Under the pieces are notes generated by a model that worked only from the letters and a program-made list of their open reading frames with translations, did not search any database and was not told the DNA's origin. The position numbers were made by a program, and so were the translations under genes. A stretch of 64,000 bases of DNA. Source: Sinomonas sp. R1AF57 (lineage in GTDB: Bacteria > Actinomycetota > Actinomycetes > Actinomycetales > Micrococcaceae). This document shows, piece by piece, positions 1 through 8,125 of this stretch. The stretch's first letter is position 1. Every line of letters begins with the position of its first letter. Location of the stretch: NCBI RefSeq assembly GCF_002224485.1, contig NZ_CP022463.1, positions 1,646,817 to 1,710,816 of the forward strand, written 5' to 3'.

Positions 1-1
1 C

Positions 2-1345
2 CCGTTCCCCCTGGACATCGTGCCGCGGGTCATCTCCGCCGCGGAGTGGGCGGTGCTCGAGAAGGGGGTCGCGCAGCGGGTCAGGGCCCTCGAGGCGTTC
101 CTCAACGACGTCTACTCCAAGATGGCCGTCGTGGCGGACGGCGTCGTGCCCCGCCGCCTCATCACCACGAGCCAGCACTTCCATCGCCAGGTCCACGGCT
201 TCGAGCCGGCCGGCGGCGTGCGCGTGCACATCTCGGGCATCGACGTCGTGCGCGACGCCGCCGGGACGTTCCGCGTGCTCGAGGACAACGTGCGCGTGCC
301 CTCCGGCGTGAGCTACGTCCTCGAGAACCGGCGCGCCATGGCGAAGGGCCTGCCCGAGGCGTTCAGCCAGCAGCCCATCCGCCCCGTCGAGGAGTACCCC
401 CGCCGCCTCCTCTCGGCCCTCCGCAAGACCGCGCCCGCCGGCGTCGATGAGCCCACCGTCGTGGTGCTCACCCCGGGCGTCTTCAACTCGGCCTACTTCG
501 AGCACACGCTCCTGGCCGGCCTCATGGGCGTCGAGCTGGTCGAGGGACGCGACCTCATCTGCCGCGGGAACCGGGTCTACATGCGCACGACGGCGGGCGA
601 GCAGCGCGTCGACGTCATCTACAAGAGGATCGACGACGACTTCCTCGACCCCCTGCAGTTCCGCTCCGACTCCATGCTCGGCTGCCCCGGCCTGGTCAAC
701 GCGGCGCGTGCGGGCGGGGTGACGATCGCCAACGCCGTGGGCAACGGCGTCGCGGACGACAAGCTGGTCTACTCGTACGTCCCCGACCTGATCCGGTACT
801 ACCTCGGCGAGGATCCGATCGTGGCCAACGTGGACACGTACCGGCTCGAGGAGGACGAGGCGCGCGAGGAGGTCCTGGACCGGCTCGACGAGCTCGTGGT
901 CAAGCCCGTCGACGGCTCCGGCGGCAAGGGCCTCGTGATCGGCCCCGACGCGACCCGCGAGGAGCTCGACACCCTCCGCCGCCGCGTCATCGCCGACCCG
1001 CGCGGCTGGATCGCCCAGCCGGTCCTGCAGCTCTCCACGGTTCCCACCCTGTCCGGGGACAAGTTCGGGCCCAGGCACGTGGACCTGCGCCCCTTCGCCC
1101 TCAACGACGGCGACGACGTGTGGGTCCTCCCCGGGGGCCTCACCCGGGTGGCGCTCAAGGAGGGCTCCCTCATCGTCAACTCGAGCCAGGGCGGCGGGTC
1201 CAAGGACACCTGGGTGCTCGCGCAGTCGGCCGACGTCCCGGTGGAGGCCGAGCCGCGCCATTCGATCAGCATCCGCGAGCGCACGAGCGTCTGGCCCGTC
1301 GAGAGCAATTGGCGCGACCGCCAGGCGGAGCAGCAGCAGCAGTGA
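2..1345 (+). CDS. Circularly permuted ATP-grasp protein (5' truncated by window edge)
   Basis: The reading frame is open from base 2 (PFPLDIVPR...), so the true start lies upstream; the GTG at 20 is an internal Val codon. The protein matches the circularly permuted type 2 ATP-grasp family, predicted to form amide or peptide bonds with ATP. The glycine-rich segment VKPVDGSGGKGLVIGPD near residue 300 of the visible part is the ATP-binding loop. The tail ends in a short Gln run (four codons). It is followed by an alpha-E gene and a transglutaminase gene, the usual partners of this family. The substrate is unknown. Family assignment is confident; function is inference. Confidence 0.85.
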   Translation, partial: PFPLDIVPRVISAAEWAVLEKGVAQRVRALEAFLNDVYSKMAVVADGVVPRRLITTSQHFHRQVHGFEPAGGVRVHISGIDVVRDAAGTFRVLEDNVRVPSGVSYVLENRRAMAKGLPEAFSQQPIRPVEEYPRRLLSALRKTAPAGVDEPTVVVLTPGVFNSAYFEHTLLAGLMGVELVEGRDLICRGNRVYMRTTAGEQRVDVIYKRIDDDFLDPLQFRSDSMLGCPGLVNAARAGGVTIANAVGNGVADDKLVYSYVPDLIRYYLGEDPIVANVDTYRLEEDEAREEVLDRLDELVVKPVDGSGGKGLVIGPDATREELDTLRRRVIADPRGWIAQPVLQLSTVPTLSGDKFGPRHVDLRPFALNDGDDVWVLPGGLTRVALKEGSLIVNSSQGGGSKDTWVLAQSADVPVEAEPRHSISIRERTSVWPVESNWRDRQAEQQQQ

Positions 1346-1408
1346 GCGCGCCCGCCCAGGCGAGCCGTCGCCGTCGTCCGTCTGTCCCCCCAACGTCTGG
1401 AGGCCGAC

Positions 1409-2335
1409 TTGCTCAGCCGCATCGCTGAATCCCTGTTCTGGATCGGCCGCTACGTGGAGCGTGCCGACGGGACCGCCCGCATCCTCGACGTGCACCTCGA
1501 GCGGCTCAACCACCTGCCGCCCTCTGAGCAGCACAGCGTCGCCCAGGAGCTGCTCGGCGTCATGGGCGCGCGCCCCGACAAGGAGGACTTCGGGCTCACC
1601 GAGCTGCTGCACGCGCTCGCGTACGACCGCTCGAACGCGACGTCGATCGCCGGGTCCCTCGGCGCCGCGCGCGAGAACGCGCGCCGGGCCCGCGAGACCG
1701 TGTCATCGAGCCTGTGGGAGTGCCTCAACACGACCTACTACGGGCTGAGCCAGCACCGCAAGGATGTCGTGGGCACGTACAGGTTCTGCAACTGGGTCCT
1801 CGAGCGCACCGCCATGGTGCGCGGCCTCGCGGACACGACGATGAGCCACGATGAGGGCTGGCTGTTCATGCTTCTGGGACGCTCCCTCGAGCGGGCGGAC
1901 ATGACCGCGCGCATGCTCTCCACCCGCGAGGTGCACACGGCGGGCATGTCGTGGGTGAACATGCTCCGCTGCGCGGGCGCGTACGAGTCCTTCCTCCGCA
2001 CGCGCCGAGCGGCCTTCGACGAGCGGCGCGCGGCGGAGTTCCTGCTCATGGACCGGCTCTTCCCGCGGTCGATCGTGTACGCGCTCCGCGACGCCGACGA
2101 GGCGCTGGCCAAGCTCGACCCGTCCGACACGCGGGTGGGCTTCATCAACGACGCACGAAGGATCGTGGGGCAGGCCCGCACGTTCCTCGAGTTCCACCGG
2201 ACGGACGACCTCATGGTCGAGCTCCCCGAGCACATGGAGCGGGTGCAGAAGGCGGTGGCCCAGACCTCCGACGCGGTCTCGCGCAAGTACTTCAACAAGG
2301 CCGACGAGCAGGCCTGGGTGGGAGAGGTTTCATGA
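1409..2335 (+). CDS. Alpha-E domain protein
   Basis: The protein begins MLSRIAESLFWIGRYVERAD, the hallmark start of the alpha-E (DUF403) family, a helical domain almost always encoded between an ATP-grasp and a transglutaminase gene. A TTG start is chosen because GGAGG at 1399-1403 sits five bases before it and the family begins at this residue. The length, 308 aa, is normal. The stop overlaps the next ATG (ATGA at 2332-2335), so the two are translationally coupled. The molecular role of the domain is not established; it is thought to serve the ATP-grasp partner. Confidence 0.88.
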   Translation: MLSRIAESLFWIGRYVERADGTARILDVHLERLNHLPPSEQHSVAQELLGVMGARPDKEDFGLTELLHALAYDRSNATSIAGSLGAARENARRARETVSSSLWECLNTTYYGLSQHRKDVVGTYRFCNWVLERTAMVRGLADTTMSHDEGWLFMLLGRSLERADMTARMLSTREVHTAGMSWVNMLRCAGAYESFLRTRRAAFDERRAAEFLLMDRLFPRSIVYALRDADEALAKLDPSDTRVGFINDARRIVGQARTFLEFHRTDDLMVELPEHMERVQKAVAQTSDAVSRKYFNKADEQAWVGEVS

Positions 2336-3183
2336 CCCGGCTGAGGATCCTGCACCGCACTGCGTACCGCTACAACCAGCGGGTCACGCTCTCGTACAAC
2401 GAGGCGCGCATGACCCCCCTGACGGAGCCGCAGCAGGTGGTGCTCGAATCGCAGGTCAGGGTGGCGCCGTCGCAGGCGGCCATCAGCTCCTACAAGGACT
2501 ACTGGGGCAGCCGGGTCACGGCCTTCGACATGCAGATTCCGCACGAGTACCTCGAGGTCGTCTCCTCGACCACCGTCGAGGTGCACCGGGTCGAGCGGGT
2601 CCCGGTGGAGGGCGACATCGTGTCGTGGGACCGGCTCCGCAGCGCCGAGGTCGAGAACCAGTTCAGCGACTGGCTGCCTCAGTCACGGCTTTCCGGCCCG
2701 GGGACCGAGGTGCTCGGCATTGTGCCCGGGCTCGTCGAGGGGCTCGACCCGAACCAGGCCGCCCACGCCGTGTTCGACTGGATGCGCGGCGAGATGCGGT
2801 ATATGCCCGGCTCCACCGGTGTCACGACCGACGCCGAGCAGGCCTGGAACCAGCGCCAGGGAGTCTGCCAGGACCTGGCACACCTCGCCATCGGATCGCT
2901 GCGCAGCCTGGGCATCCCGGCCCGCTACATCTCGGGGTACCTCCACCCGCGGTCGACGGCGGGCATCGGCGAGGCGGTCGCGGGCCAGTCGCACGCGTGG
3001 CTCGAGTGGTGGGACGGCGAGTGGCGCTCATGGGACCCGACCAACCACAAGCCAGCGGGGGACTTCCATGTGACCGTGGCGCGCGGGCGAGACTACCGGG
3101 ACGTGCCGCCGCTGAAGGGCATCCTGTCCGGCGGGGGTGGGTCGCACCTCGACGTCTCGGTGGAGATCACGCGCCTCGCCTGA
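2332..3183 (+). CDS. Transglutaminase-like cysteine protease family protein
   Basis: This 283-aa protein has the bacterial transglutaminase N-terminal beta region (TRLRILHRTAYRY...) followed by a papain-like core. The triad is visible: Cys179 in GVCQDLAH, His221 in QSHAWLEW and Asp235 in SWDPTN. The ATG at 2332 overlaps the alpha-E stop by four bases. In this operon type the enzyme may cleave or transfer the peptide made by the ATP-grasp protein (inference). A longer frame continues upstream through the alpha-E gene but has no family similarity there, so I reject the earlier start. The gene ends directly at a strong palindromic terminator. Confidence 0.88.
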   Translation: MTRLRILHRTAYRYNQRVTLSYNEARMTPLTEPQQVVLESQVRVAPSQAAISSYKDYWGSRVTAFDMQIPHEYLEVVSSTTVEVHRVERVPVEGDIVSWDRLRSAEVENQFSDWLPQSRLSGPGTEVLGIVPGLVEGLDPNQAAHAVFDWMRGEMRYMPGSTGVTTDAEQAWNQRQGVCQDLAHLAIGSLRSLGIPARYISGYLHPRSTAGIGEAVAGQSHAWLEWWDGEWRSWDPTNHKPAGDFHVTVARGRDYRDVPPLKGILSGGGGSHLDVSVEITRLA

Positions 3184-3217
3184 TTGCGGGGTCCCGTCCC
3201 GGGACGGGACCCCGCAA
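3184..3217. terminator. Bidirectional terminator, perfect 34-bp palindrome
   Basis: Two 17-base arms (3184-3200 and 3201-3217) are exactly complementary with no loop, starting one base after the transglutaminase stop. It lies between convergent genes ending at 3183 (+) and 3236 (-), so it probably terminates both. No clear T-tract follows on either strand. Confidence 0.8.
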
Positions 3218-3235
3218 CCGAGGGGGAGAGCTACA

Positions 3236-4699
3236 TCACCAGGGGCTGGGCTTGTAGTCCTTCAGGAACACGCCGTAGAGGTCGGTGCCAGCCTCGCCCA
3301 TGACGATCGGGTCGTACACGCGCGCCGCCCCGTCCACGAGGTCCAGCGGCGCGTGGAACCCTTCGTCGGCGAGCCGGACCTTCGTGTAGTGCGGCCGCTC
3401 GTCGGTGATCCACCCCGTGTCCACGGCCGTCATGAGGATGCGGTCAGTCTCGAACATCTCGCCGGCGCTCGTGCGGGTCATCATGTTCAGCGAGGCCTTC
3501 GCCATGTTCGTGTGCGGGTGCCCCGGGCCCTTGTACTTCCGCCCGAACTGCCCCTCCATCGCGGACACGTTGACCACGTACTTCCGCCTCGCGGTCGAGC
3601 GCCGCATGGCCTCCCGCAGCCGCGAGACGAGCAGGAACGGCGCCGTGACGTTGCAGAGCTGGACCTCGAGCATCTCGAGAGGATCCACCTGGTCCACGAC
3701 CTGCGTCCACGAATTGATGGTGGCCAGGTCCGGCACGAGGCCGCCGGCGTCGATCGCCGTCCCAGCCTCGATCCGCTCCAGGGACGCAGAGCCGGTCGAG
3801 AGCGCGAGCGCCGTCACCGCGTCCCCGGCGAGCGCCGGATGCGCCGACACAGAGCTCGCGATCGAGAGTGGGTGCTTGTCGTGCGCATGCCCGAACGTCA
3901 GCAGCTCAGGGCCGCCGTTGCCCGGCAGCAGCGCGGCCGGAAGCGGCTCGGACTCCGCGTCCACGAGAGGGGCGTAGGCGTTCCCGGACCGCCGCACCGT
4001 CTGGGCGGCGTTGTTGATGATGATGTCGAGCGGGCCCTCGGCGTCGAGCGCGTCCGTGAGCGAGATGACCTGCGACGGGTCGCGCAGGTCGATGCCCACG
4101 ATGGTGAGCCGGTCGAGCCACTCGGCCGAGTCCTCCATCGCGGCGAAGCGCCGCGCGGCGTCCTTCGGGAACCGCGTGGTGATGGTCGTGTGCGCGCCGT
4201 CGCGCAGGAGCCGCAGGGCGATGTACATGCCGATCTTGGCCCGCCCGCCGGTCAGGAGGGCCCGCCGTCCGGTGAGGTCCGTGCGCGCGTCCCTCTTGGC
4301 GTGGCTCATCGCCGCGCACTCGGGGCAGAGCTGGTGGTAGAACGCGTCGACCTGCGTGTAGTGCTGCTTGCAGATGTAGCAGGGGCGCGAGCGGATGAGA
4401 TGGCCTGCGACGGCCCCGGTTGCAGAGGGCTTGAGCTTGTTGCCGCGGGTCTCGTCGTCGATCCGGTCCGGAGCGGCCGTGGCGGTCTGCGCAATGACGG
4501 CCTTGTCCGCTTCCGCGATCGCATCCCGCTTCTGGGTGCGGGTGAACCGCCGGTGGGCCTTGAACATCTTGCCCGTCGCTCGGCGCACCGCGACGTAGTC
4601 GGGGTGCTCCTCGTCGTACGTGTGGATCGTGCCGAGGACCTTGAGGGCCGCCTGGATCTCCTCAGGGGTCAGTTCGGCGGGCGTTTCGGGGGAGCTCAT
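3236..4699 (-). CDS. SDR-fold protein with N-terminal Zn-ribbon
   Basis: A 487-aa protein whose C-terminal two thirds is a short-chain dehydrogenase/reductase fold: nucleotide loop LLTGGRAKIGMYIA, then NNAAQ, then VVNVSAMEGQF. About 110 residues in, before the Rossmann domain, four cysteines (CYICK and CPEC) form a probable zinc ribbon. The active-site motif that should read YxxxK reads TNMAK, so the catalytic Tyr appears to be Thr. The enzyme may be altered or non-catalytic; its substrate is unknown. The ATG at 4699 is chosen; a TTG at 4708 is possible and the ribosome site is weak for both. It is convergent with the transglutaminase gene. Confidence 0.75.
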   Translation of the reverse strand: MSSPETPAELTPEEIQAALKVLGTIHTYDEEHPDYVAVRRATGKMFKAHRRFTRTQKRDAIAEADKAVIAQTATAAPDRIDDETRGNKLKPSATGAVAGHLIRSRPCYICKQHYTQVDAFYHQLCPECAAMSHAKRDARTDLTGRRALLTGGRAKIGMYIALRLLRDGAHTTITTRFPKDAARRFAAMEDSAEWLDRLTIVGIDLRDPSQVISLTDALDAEGPLDIIINNAAQTVRRSGNAYAPLVDAESEPLPAALLPGNGGPELLTFGHAHDKHPLSIASSVSAHPALAGDAVTALALSTGSASLERIEAGTAIDAGGLVPDLATINSWTQVVDQVDPLEMLEVQLCNVTAPFLLVSRLREAMRRSTARRKYVVNVSAMEGQFGRKYKGPGHPHTNMAKASLNMMTRTSAGEMFETDRILMTAVDTGWITDERPHYTKVRLADEGFHAPLDLVDGAARVYDPIVMGEAGTDLYGVFLKDYKPSPW

Positions 4700-4720
4700 G
4701 GCTTCCAATTCTACCGGCGC

Positions 4721-4759
4721 GCACGACGGCGCGGGGCCGGGTACTCCCGGCCCCGCGCC
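4721..4759 (-). terminator. glgC terminator with GCACGACGGC decamer
   Basis: Arms 4728-4741 and 4746-4759 pair perfectly (14 bp) around the loop TACT, just downstream of the glgC stop on the minus strand. The decamer GCACGACGGC occupies 4721-4730 and overlaps the outer edge of the stem. The same decamer recurs at other terminators in the window. Confidence 0.75.
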
Positions 4760-4780
4760 ATCCGCTGGTGCCCGGTGGGG

Positions 4781-6217
4781 TCAGCCTGCCGCGCCGTCCG
4801 CGGACGACGGCGAGCCGCCGCCGTCGTCAGCCGCTCCGCTGGGGTTCCGTGCCGCAGCGGCTGCATGGACCTCCTGGATCCGCTCCACCACCTCCGGGAT
4901 ATCGGCGGCGGCCTCCTCGAGGGCGGCAGGCACCTTGGCGGACCAGGCGGCGGCCAGCCTGCGCTCGTCCTCGGCGGGCTCCGGGACGATCTGGCCCTTG
5001 GAGAGCACGGTGATCCCGGACTCGGTGACCTCGAAGCCGCGCATCCTGTCGAGCTTCGCATCGACACCGATGGTGGCCCCGGCGGGAACGACGACGTTCT
5101 TGTCCAGGATCGCCCGGTGGATCACCGCCCCCGCGCCGACCTGCACGCAGTCCATGAGCACCGAGTCGAGGACGCGGGCCGCCGTGTTGACCCGCACGTC
5201 GTGGGACAGCACGGACCCCTCGACGACCGCGCCCGAGATGACCACGCCGCTGGCGACGATGGAGTCGAGCGCGGTCCCGACGGTCCCGCCCTCGCCGCGG
5301 ACGAACTTCGCGGGCGGCGAGATGCTCTGCCGCGTGTAGATGGGCCACTCCGAGTTGTACAGGTTGAAGACCGGCAGCGGGGAGATGAGGTCCATGTGGG
5401 CGTCGTAGAACGAGTCGAGCGTGCCCACGTCGCGCCAGTAGGTGCGGTCGCGTTCGGTCGAGCCCGGGATCTCGTTCTTCGTGAAGTCGTAGACGCCGGC
5501 CTCCCCGCGGCCGACGAAGTAGGGCACGATGTCCCCGCCCATGTCGTGCTTCGTGTCGAGCCGCTCGGCGTCCCGCTTGAGCGCCTCGACCAGGGCGTCG
5601 GCGTCGAACACGTAGTTGCCCATCGAGGCGAGGAACGCGTCGGGGTCGTCCGGGAGACCAGGCGTGGTGGCGGGCTTCTCGACGAAGGCGGCGATCTTGG
5701 CGGGGTCGGCGTCGTCGGTCTCGATCACGCCGAACTGGTTCGCCATGTTCAGCGGCTGGCGGACCGCGGCGACGGTGGCCTTCGCCCCGGAGGCGATGTG
5801 AGCCTCGACCATCTGGTCGAAGTCCATGCGGTACACGTGGTCCGCGCCGACCACGACGACGATGTCGGGCTGGTCGTCGTGGATGAGGTTGAGGGACTGG
5901 TAGATGGCGTTGGCCGAGCCGAGGAACCAGCTCTTGCCGATGCGCTGCTGGGCGGGCACCGAGGCGACATAGTTCTGGAGGAGGGTCGAGAGGCGCCAGG
6001 TCTCGGAGATGTGCTTGTCGAGGCTGTGCGACTTGTACTGGGTCAGCACGACAATGCGCCGATAGCCCGAGTTGACCAAGTTGGACAGCGCGAAGTCGAT
6101 GAGGCGGTATCCGCCAGCGAACGGCACCGCGGGCTTGGCCCGGTCCGCCGTCAGGGGCATCAGGCGCTTCCCTTCACCGCCCGCGAGGACGATCGCCAAT
6201 ACCTTTTTAGGTGCCAC
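4781..6217 (-). CDS. glgC: Glucose-1-phosphate adenylyltransferase
   Basis: This enzyme makes ADP-glucose from glucose-1-phosphate and ATP, the activated sugar for glycogen and alpha-glucan synthesis. The N-terminal nucleotidyltransferase signature [13 protein letters not shown] followed by [10 protein letters not shown] is present, with a left-handed beta-helix region after it. At 478 aa it is longer than the roughly 400-430 aa typical of the family. The extra part is a C-terminal tail, first helical and Ala/Glu-rich, then Gly/Ser/Asp-rich. A GTG start at 6217 gives the canonical N-terminus. It is divergent from glgA, and the two share a 112-bp intergenic region carrying a palindrome. Confidence 0.95.
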   Translation of the reverse strand: MAPKKVLAIVLAGGEGKRLMPLTADRAKPAVPFAGGYRLIDFALSNLVNSGYRRIVVLTQYKSHSLDKHISETWRLSTLLQNYVASVPAQQRIGKSWFLGSANAIYQSLNLIHDDQPDIVVVVGADHVYRMDFDQMVEAHIASGAKATVAAVRQPLNMANQFGVIETDDADPAKIAAFVEKPATTPGLPDDPDAFLASMGNYVFDADALVEALKRDAERLDTKHDMGGDIVPYFVGRGEAGVYDFTKNEIPGSTERDRTYWRDVGTLDSFYDAHMDLISPLPVFNLYNSEWPIYTRQSISPPAKFVRGEGGTVGTALDSIVASGVVISGAVVEGSVLSHDVRVNTAARVLDSVLMDCVQVGAGAVIHRAILDKNVVVPAGATIGVDAKLDRMRGFEVTESGITVLSKGQIVPEPAEDERRLAAAWSAKVPAALEEAAADIPEVVERIQEVHAAAAARNPSGAADDGGGSPSSADGAAG

Positions 6218-6262
6218 TGCGCAACCCCCGTTTTCCCGTCATTCCGCCTTGCAGGCGACTGC

Positions 6263-6280
6263 CCGTCCCGACCGGGACGG
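6263..6280. promoter_or_regulatory. Palindrome between glgC and glgA, candidate operator
   Basis: Two 8-base arms (CCGTCCCG at 6263-6270 and its complement at 6273-6280) flank the spacer AC, centred between the divergent glycogen genes. A shared regulator site is plausible but no regulator is identified. Confidence 0.4.
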
Positions 6281-6317
6281 CGTCTCCTTCACACTAGATC
6301 ACGTTCGGATGACGGAC

Positions 6318-6323
6318 TACGTT
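6318..6323 (+). promoter_or_regulatory. Candidate -10 box for leaderless glgA
   Basis: TACGTT fits TANNNT and lies six bases before the GTG at 6330, as expected if transcription starts on the start codon. No convincing -35 is seen. An alternative ATG at 6309 would add seven residues. Confidence 0.4.
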
Positions 6324-6329
6324 GAAAAC

Positions 6330-7523
6330 GTGCGAATCGACATTGTGACCAAGGAATTCCCCCCCGAGATCTACGGCGGCGCCGGGGTGCATGTGGCAGA
6401 GCTGAGCAGGGTCCTCGCGCGCGAGGTCGATCTGCACGTCCACGCGTTCGGGGCGCCGCGCGAGGCGCAGGTCAACGGCGCCACCGTGACCTCCTACCAG
6501 GTGCCCGAGCACCTGTCGGGGGCGAACGCGGCGCTGCAGACCCTGGGCATCGATGTCGGCATCGTGCCGGACGTGGCCGGCGCCGACCTCGTCCACTCCC
6601 ACACGTGGTACGCCAACATGGCCGGGCACCTCGCCTCGCTCATGCACGGCATCCCGCACGTGCTCAGCGCCCACAGCCTCGAGCCGCTGAGGCCGTGGAA
6701 GGCCGAGCAGCTCGGCGGCGGCTACCGGCTCTCCTCATGGGTCGAGAAGACCGCCTATGAGGCGGCCAACGCCATCATCGCCGTCTCCCACGGCATGCGC
6801 GCGGACATCCTGCGCTGCTACCCAGAGGTGGACCCGGCGAAGGTCCAGGTGGTCCACAACGGCATCGACGTGTCGCTCTGGGGCCGCGACGAGGGCACAG
6901 AACACATTGCCGCCCTCGGCATCGACCCGGCGAAGCCCTCGGTCGTGTTCGTGGGCCGCAACACGCGCCAGAAGGGCGTCCCGTACCTCCTGCGCGCCGC
7001 GGCGAAGCTGCCGGCGGACGTGCAGCTCGTCCTGTGCCTCGGGGCCGCTGACACCCCCGAGCTCGCCGCGGAGACGGCGACCCTCATCGACGGGCTCAAG
7101 GCCGAGCGCGAGGGCGTCGTCGTGATCGAGCGCATGCTGCCCCGCGCCGAGCTCATCCAGGTGCTCAGCCATGCGACGGCGTTCGCCTGCCCGAGCATCT
7201 ACGAGCCGCTCGGGATCGTGAACCTCGAGGCTATGGCCTGCGGCGCAGCGGTGGTCGCGACGGCGACGGGCGGCATCCCCGAGGTCGTCGACCACGGGAC
7301 CACCGGCCTGCTGGTCCCCATCGAGCAGGTCACCGACGGCACCGGCACCCCGCTCGACCCGGAGAAGTTCGTCGCCGACTTCGCGGCAGCCCTCGAGCAG
7401 GTCGTCTCCGACCCCGCCCGCGCCCGCGAGATGGGCGAGGCCGGCCGCGTCCGGGCCGAGGCCAACTTCTCCTGGGAGACCATCGGCGCGAGCACCATCG
7501 AGGTCTACCGCAGCGTCTTCTAG
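6330..7523 (+). CDS. glgA: GT4 glycogen synthase / alpha-maltose-1-phosphate synthase
   Basis: A 397-aa GT4 glycosyltransferase of the actinobacterial GlgA/GlgM type, using ADP-glucose from GlgC. The start MRIDIVTKEFPPEIYGGAGVHV is the conserved N-terminus of this family, which is why the GTG at 6330 is preferred to in-frame upstream codons. The C-terminal donor site is visible as FACPSIYEPLGIVNLEAMA followed by GGIPEVV. In mycobacteria the orthologue mainly makes maltose-1-phosphate for the GlgE pathway; which product is made here cannot be read from sequence. A strong hairpin follows at 7540. Confidence 0.92.
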   Translation: MRIDIVTKEFPPEIYGGAGVHVAELSRVLAREVDLHVHAFGAPREAQVNGATVTSYQVPEHLSGANAALQTLGIDVGIVPDVAGADLVHSHTWYANMAGHLASLMHGIPHVLSAHSLEPLRPWKAEQLGGGYRLSSWVEKTAYEAANAIIAVSHGMRADILRCYPEVDPAKVQVVHNGIDVSLWGRDEGTEHIAALGIDPAKPSVVFVGRNTRQKGVPYLLRAAAKLPADVQLVLCLGAADTPELAAETATLIDGLKAEREGVVVIERMLPRAELIQVLSHATAFACPSIYEPLGIVNLEAMACGAAVVATATGGIPEVVDHGTTGLLVPIEQVTDGTGTPLDPEKFVADFAAALEQVVSDPARAREMGEAGRVRAEANFSWETIGASTIEVYRSVF

Positions 7524-7534
7524 ATCTCTCCAAC

Positions 7535-7578
7535 GCACGACGGCGGCGACGCACCCGAGCTGGGTGCGTCGCCGCCGT
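7535..7578. terminator. Bidirectional terminator with GCACGACGGC decamer
   Basis: Arms 7540-7556 and 7562-7578 are perfectly complementary (17 bp, loop GAGCT). The decamer GCACGACGGC is at 7535-7544 and runs into the left arm. It lies between convergent glgA (ends 7523) and hsp20 (ends 7600). Confidence 0.85.
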
Positions 7579-7599
7579 CCTCCGTCACCCCGTGCGGAA

Positions 7600-8040
7600 T
7601 CAGCTGCGGCTGACGTTGACCTTCGTCGGCCCGGGCCCGGTCTCCGAGACGGTCGGGACGCGGACCTCGAGGACACCGTCGTGGTAGGAGGCGGTGATGT
7701 CCTCGCCCCGAGCCCCGCGCGGGAGCTCGAGGGTGCGTGCGAACGAGCCGTAGCGGAACTCGCTGCGGTAGCTGTTCTTGCTCTTGTTCTCGGCGTTCTC
7801 GTGGCGTTCGGCCTTGATCGAGAGGACGCCTTCCTGGACGGTGATGTCCACGTCCTTCTCAGGGTCGATGCCGGGAAGCTCCGCGCGCACGACGAGGGCG
7901 TCCGGCTCGCGGAACTCCTCAACGCGCAGCCACGCCGTCTCCCATTCGTCGACGAACCGCTTGAATGAATCCGGGATGCCGAAGCGGCGGAAGTCCGGCA
8001 TCATGTCCCACGGTCCTCGGCGGCCCCATCCTTCGGCCAT
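7600..8040 (-). CDS. Hsp20 / alpha-crystallin small heat-shock protein
   Basis: A 146-aa small heat-shock protein that holds unfolding proteins. The central alpha-crystallin domain runs from about residue 38 to the end (FREPDALVVRAELPGIDPEKD, then ITVQEGVLSIKAER, then YHDGVLEVRVP). The start is fixed by AGGAGG five bases upstream of the ATG at 8040. It is transcribed in the same direction as the upstream acyl-CoA dehydrogenase operon but is separated from it by an inverted repeat that encloses a candidate -10 box, suggesting its own regulated promoter. No standard HAIR or CIRCE element was recognised. Confidence 0.93.
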   Translation of the reverse strand: MAEGWGRRGPWDMMPDFRRFGIPDSFKRFVDEWETAWLRVEEFREPDALVVRAELPGIDPEKDVDITVQEGVLSIKAERHENAENKSKNSYRSEFRYGSFARTLELPRGARGEDITASYHDGVLEVRVPTVSETGPGPTKVNVSRS

Positions 8041-8065
8041 GCGTTCCTCCTGGAGTGCCCCCCGG

Positions 8066-8113
8066 CACCGGTGCGGCCGGGCTTGCCTTCAGGCTAGTCC
8101 GGCCGCACCGGTG
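8066..8113 (-). promoter_or_regulatory. Inverted repeat around the hsp20 promoter (operator and/or terminator)
   Basis: Arms 8066-8080 and 8099-8113 are perfectly complementary (15 bp) around an 18-base spacer. The spacer contains TAGCCT on the minus strand (plus 8091-8096), a good -10 box. A weak -35 (TTCCCC, plus 8114-8119) would be 17 bp away, placing the right arm exactly in the promoter spacer. The repeat also sits 12 bases past the acyl-CoA dehydrogenase stop and could terminate that operon. Confidence 0.55.
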
Positions 8114-8125
8114 GGGGAAGGGGCC

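Noticed and set aside
3137-6325. A 1062-codon open frame on the plus strand
   Set aside because: It is antisense to the SDR and glgC genes, which have clear family motifs; the frame has His/Arg/Gly-rich shadow composition.
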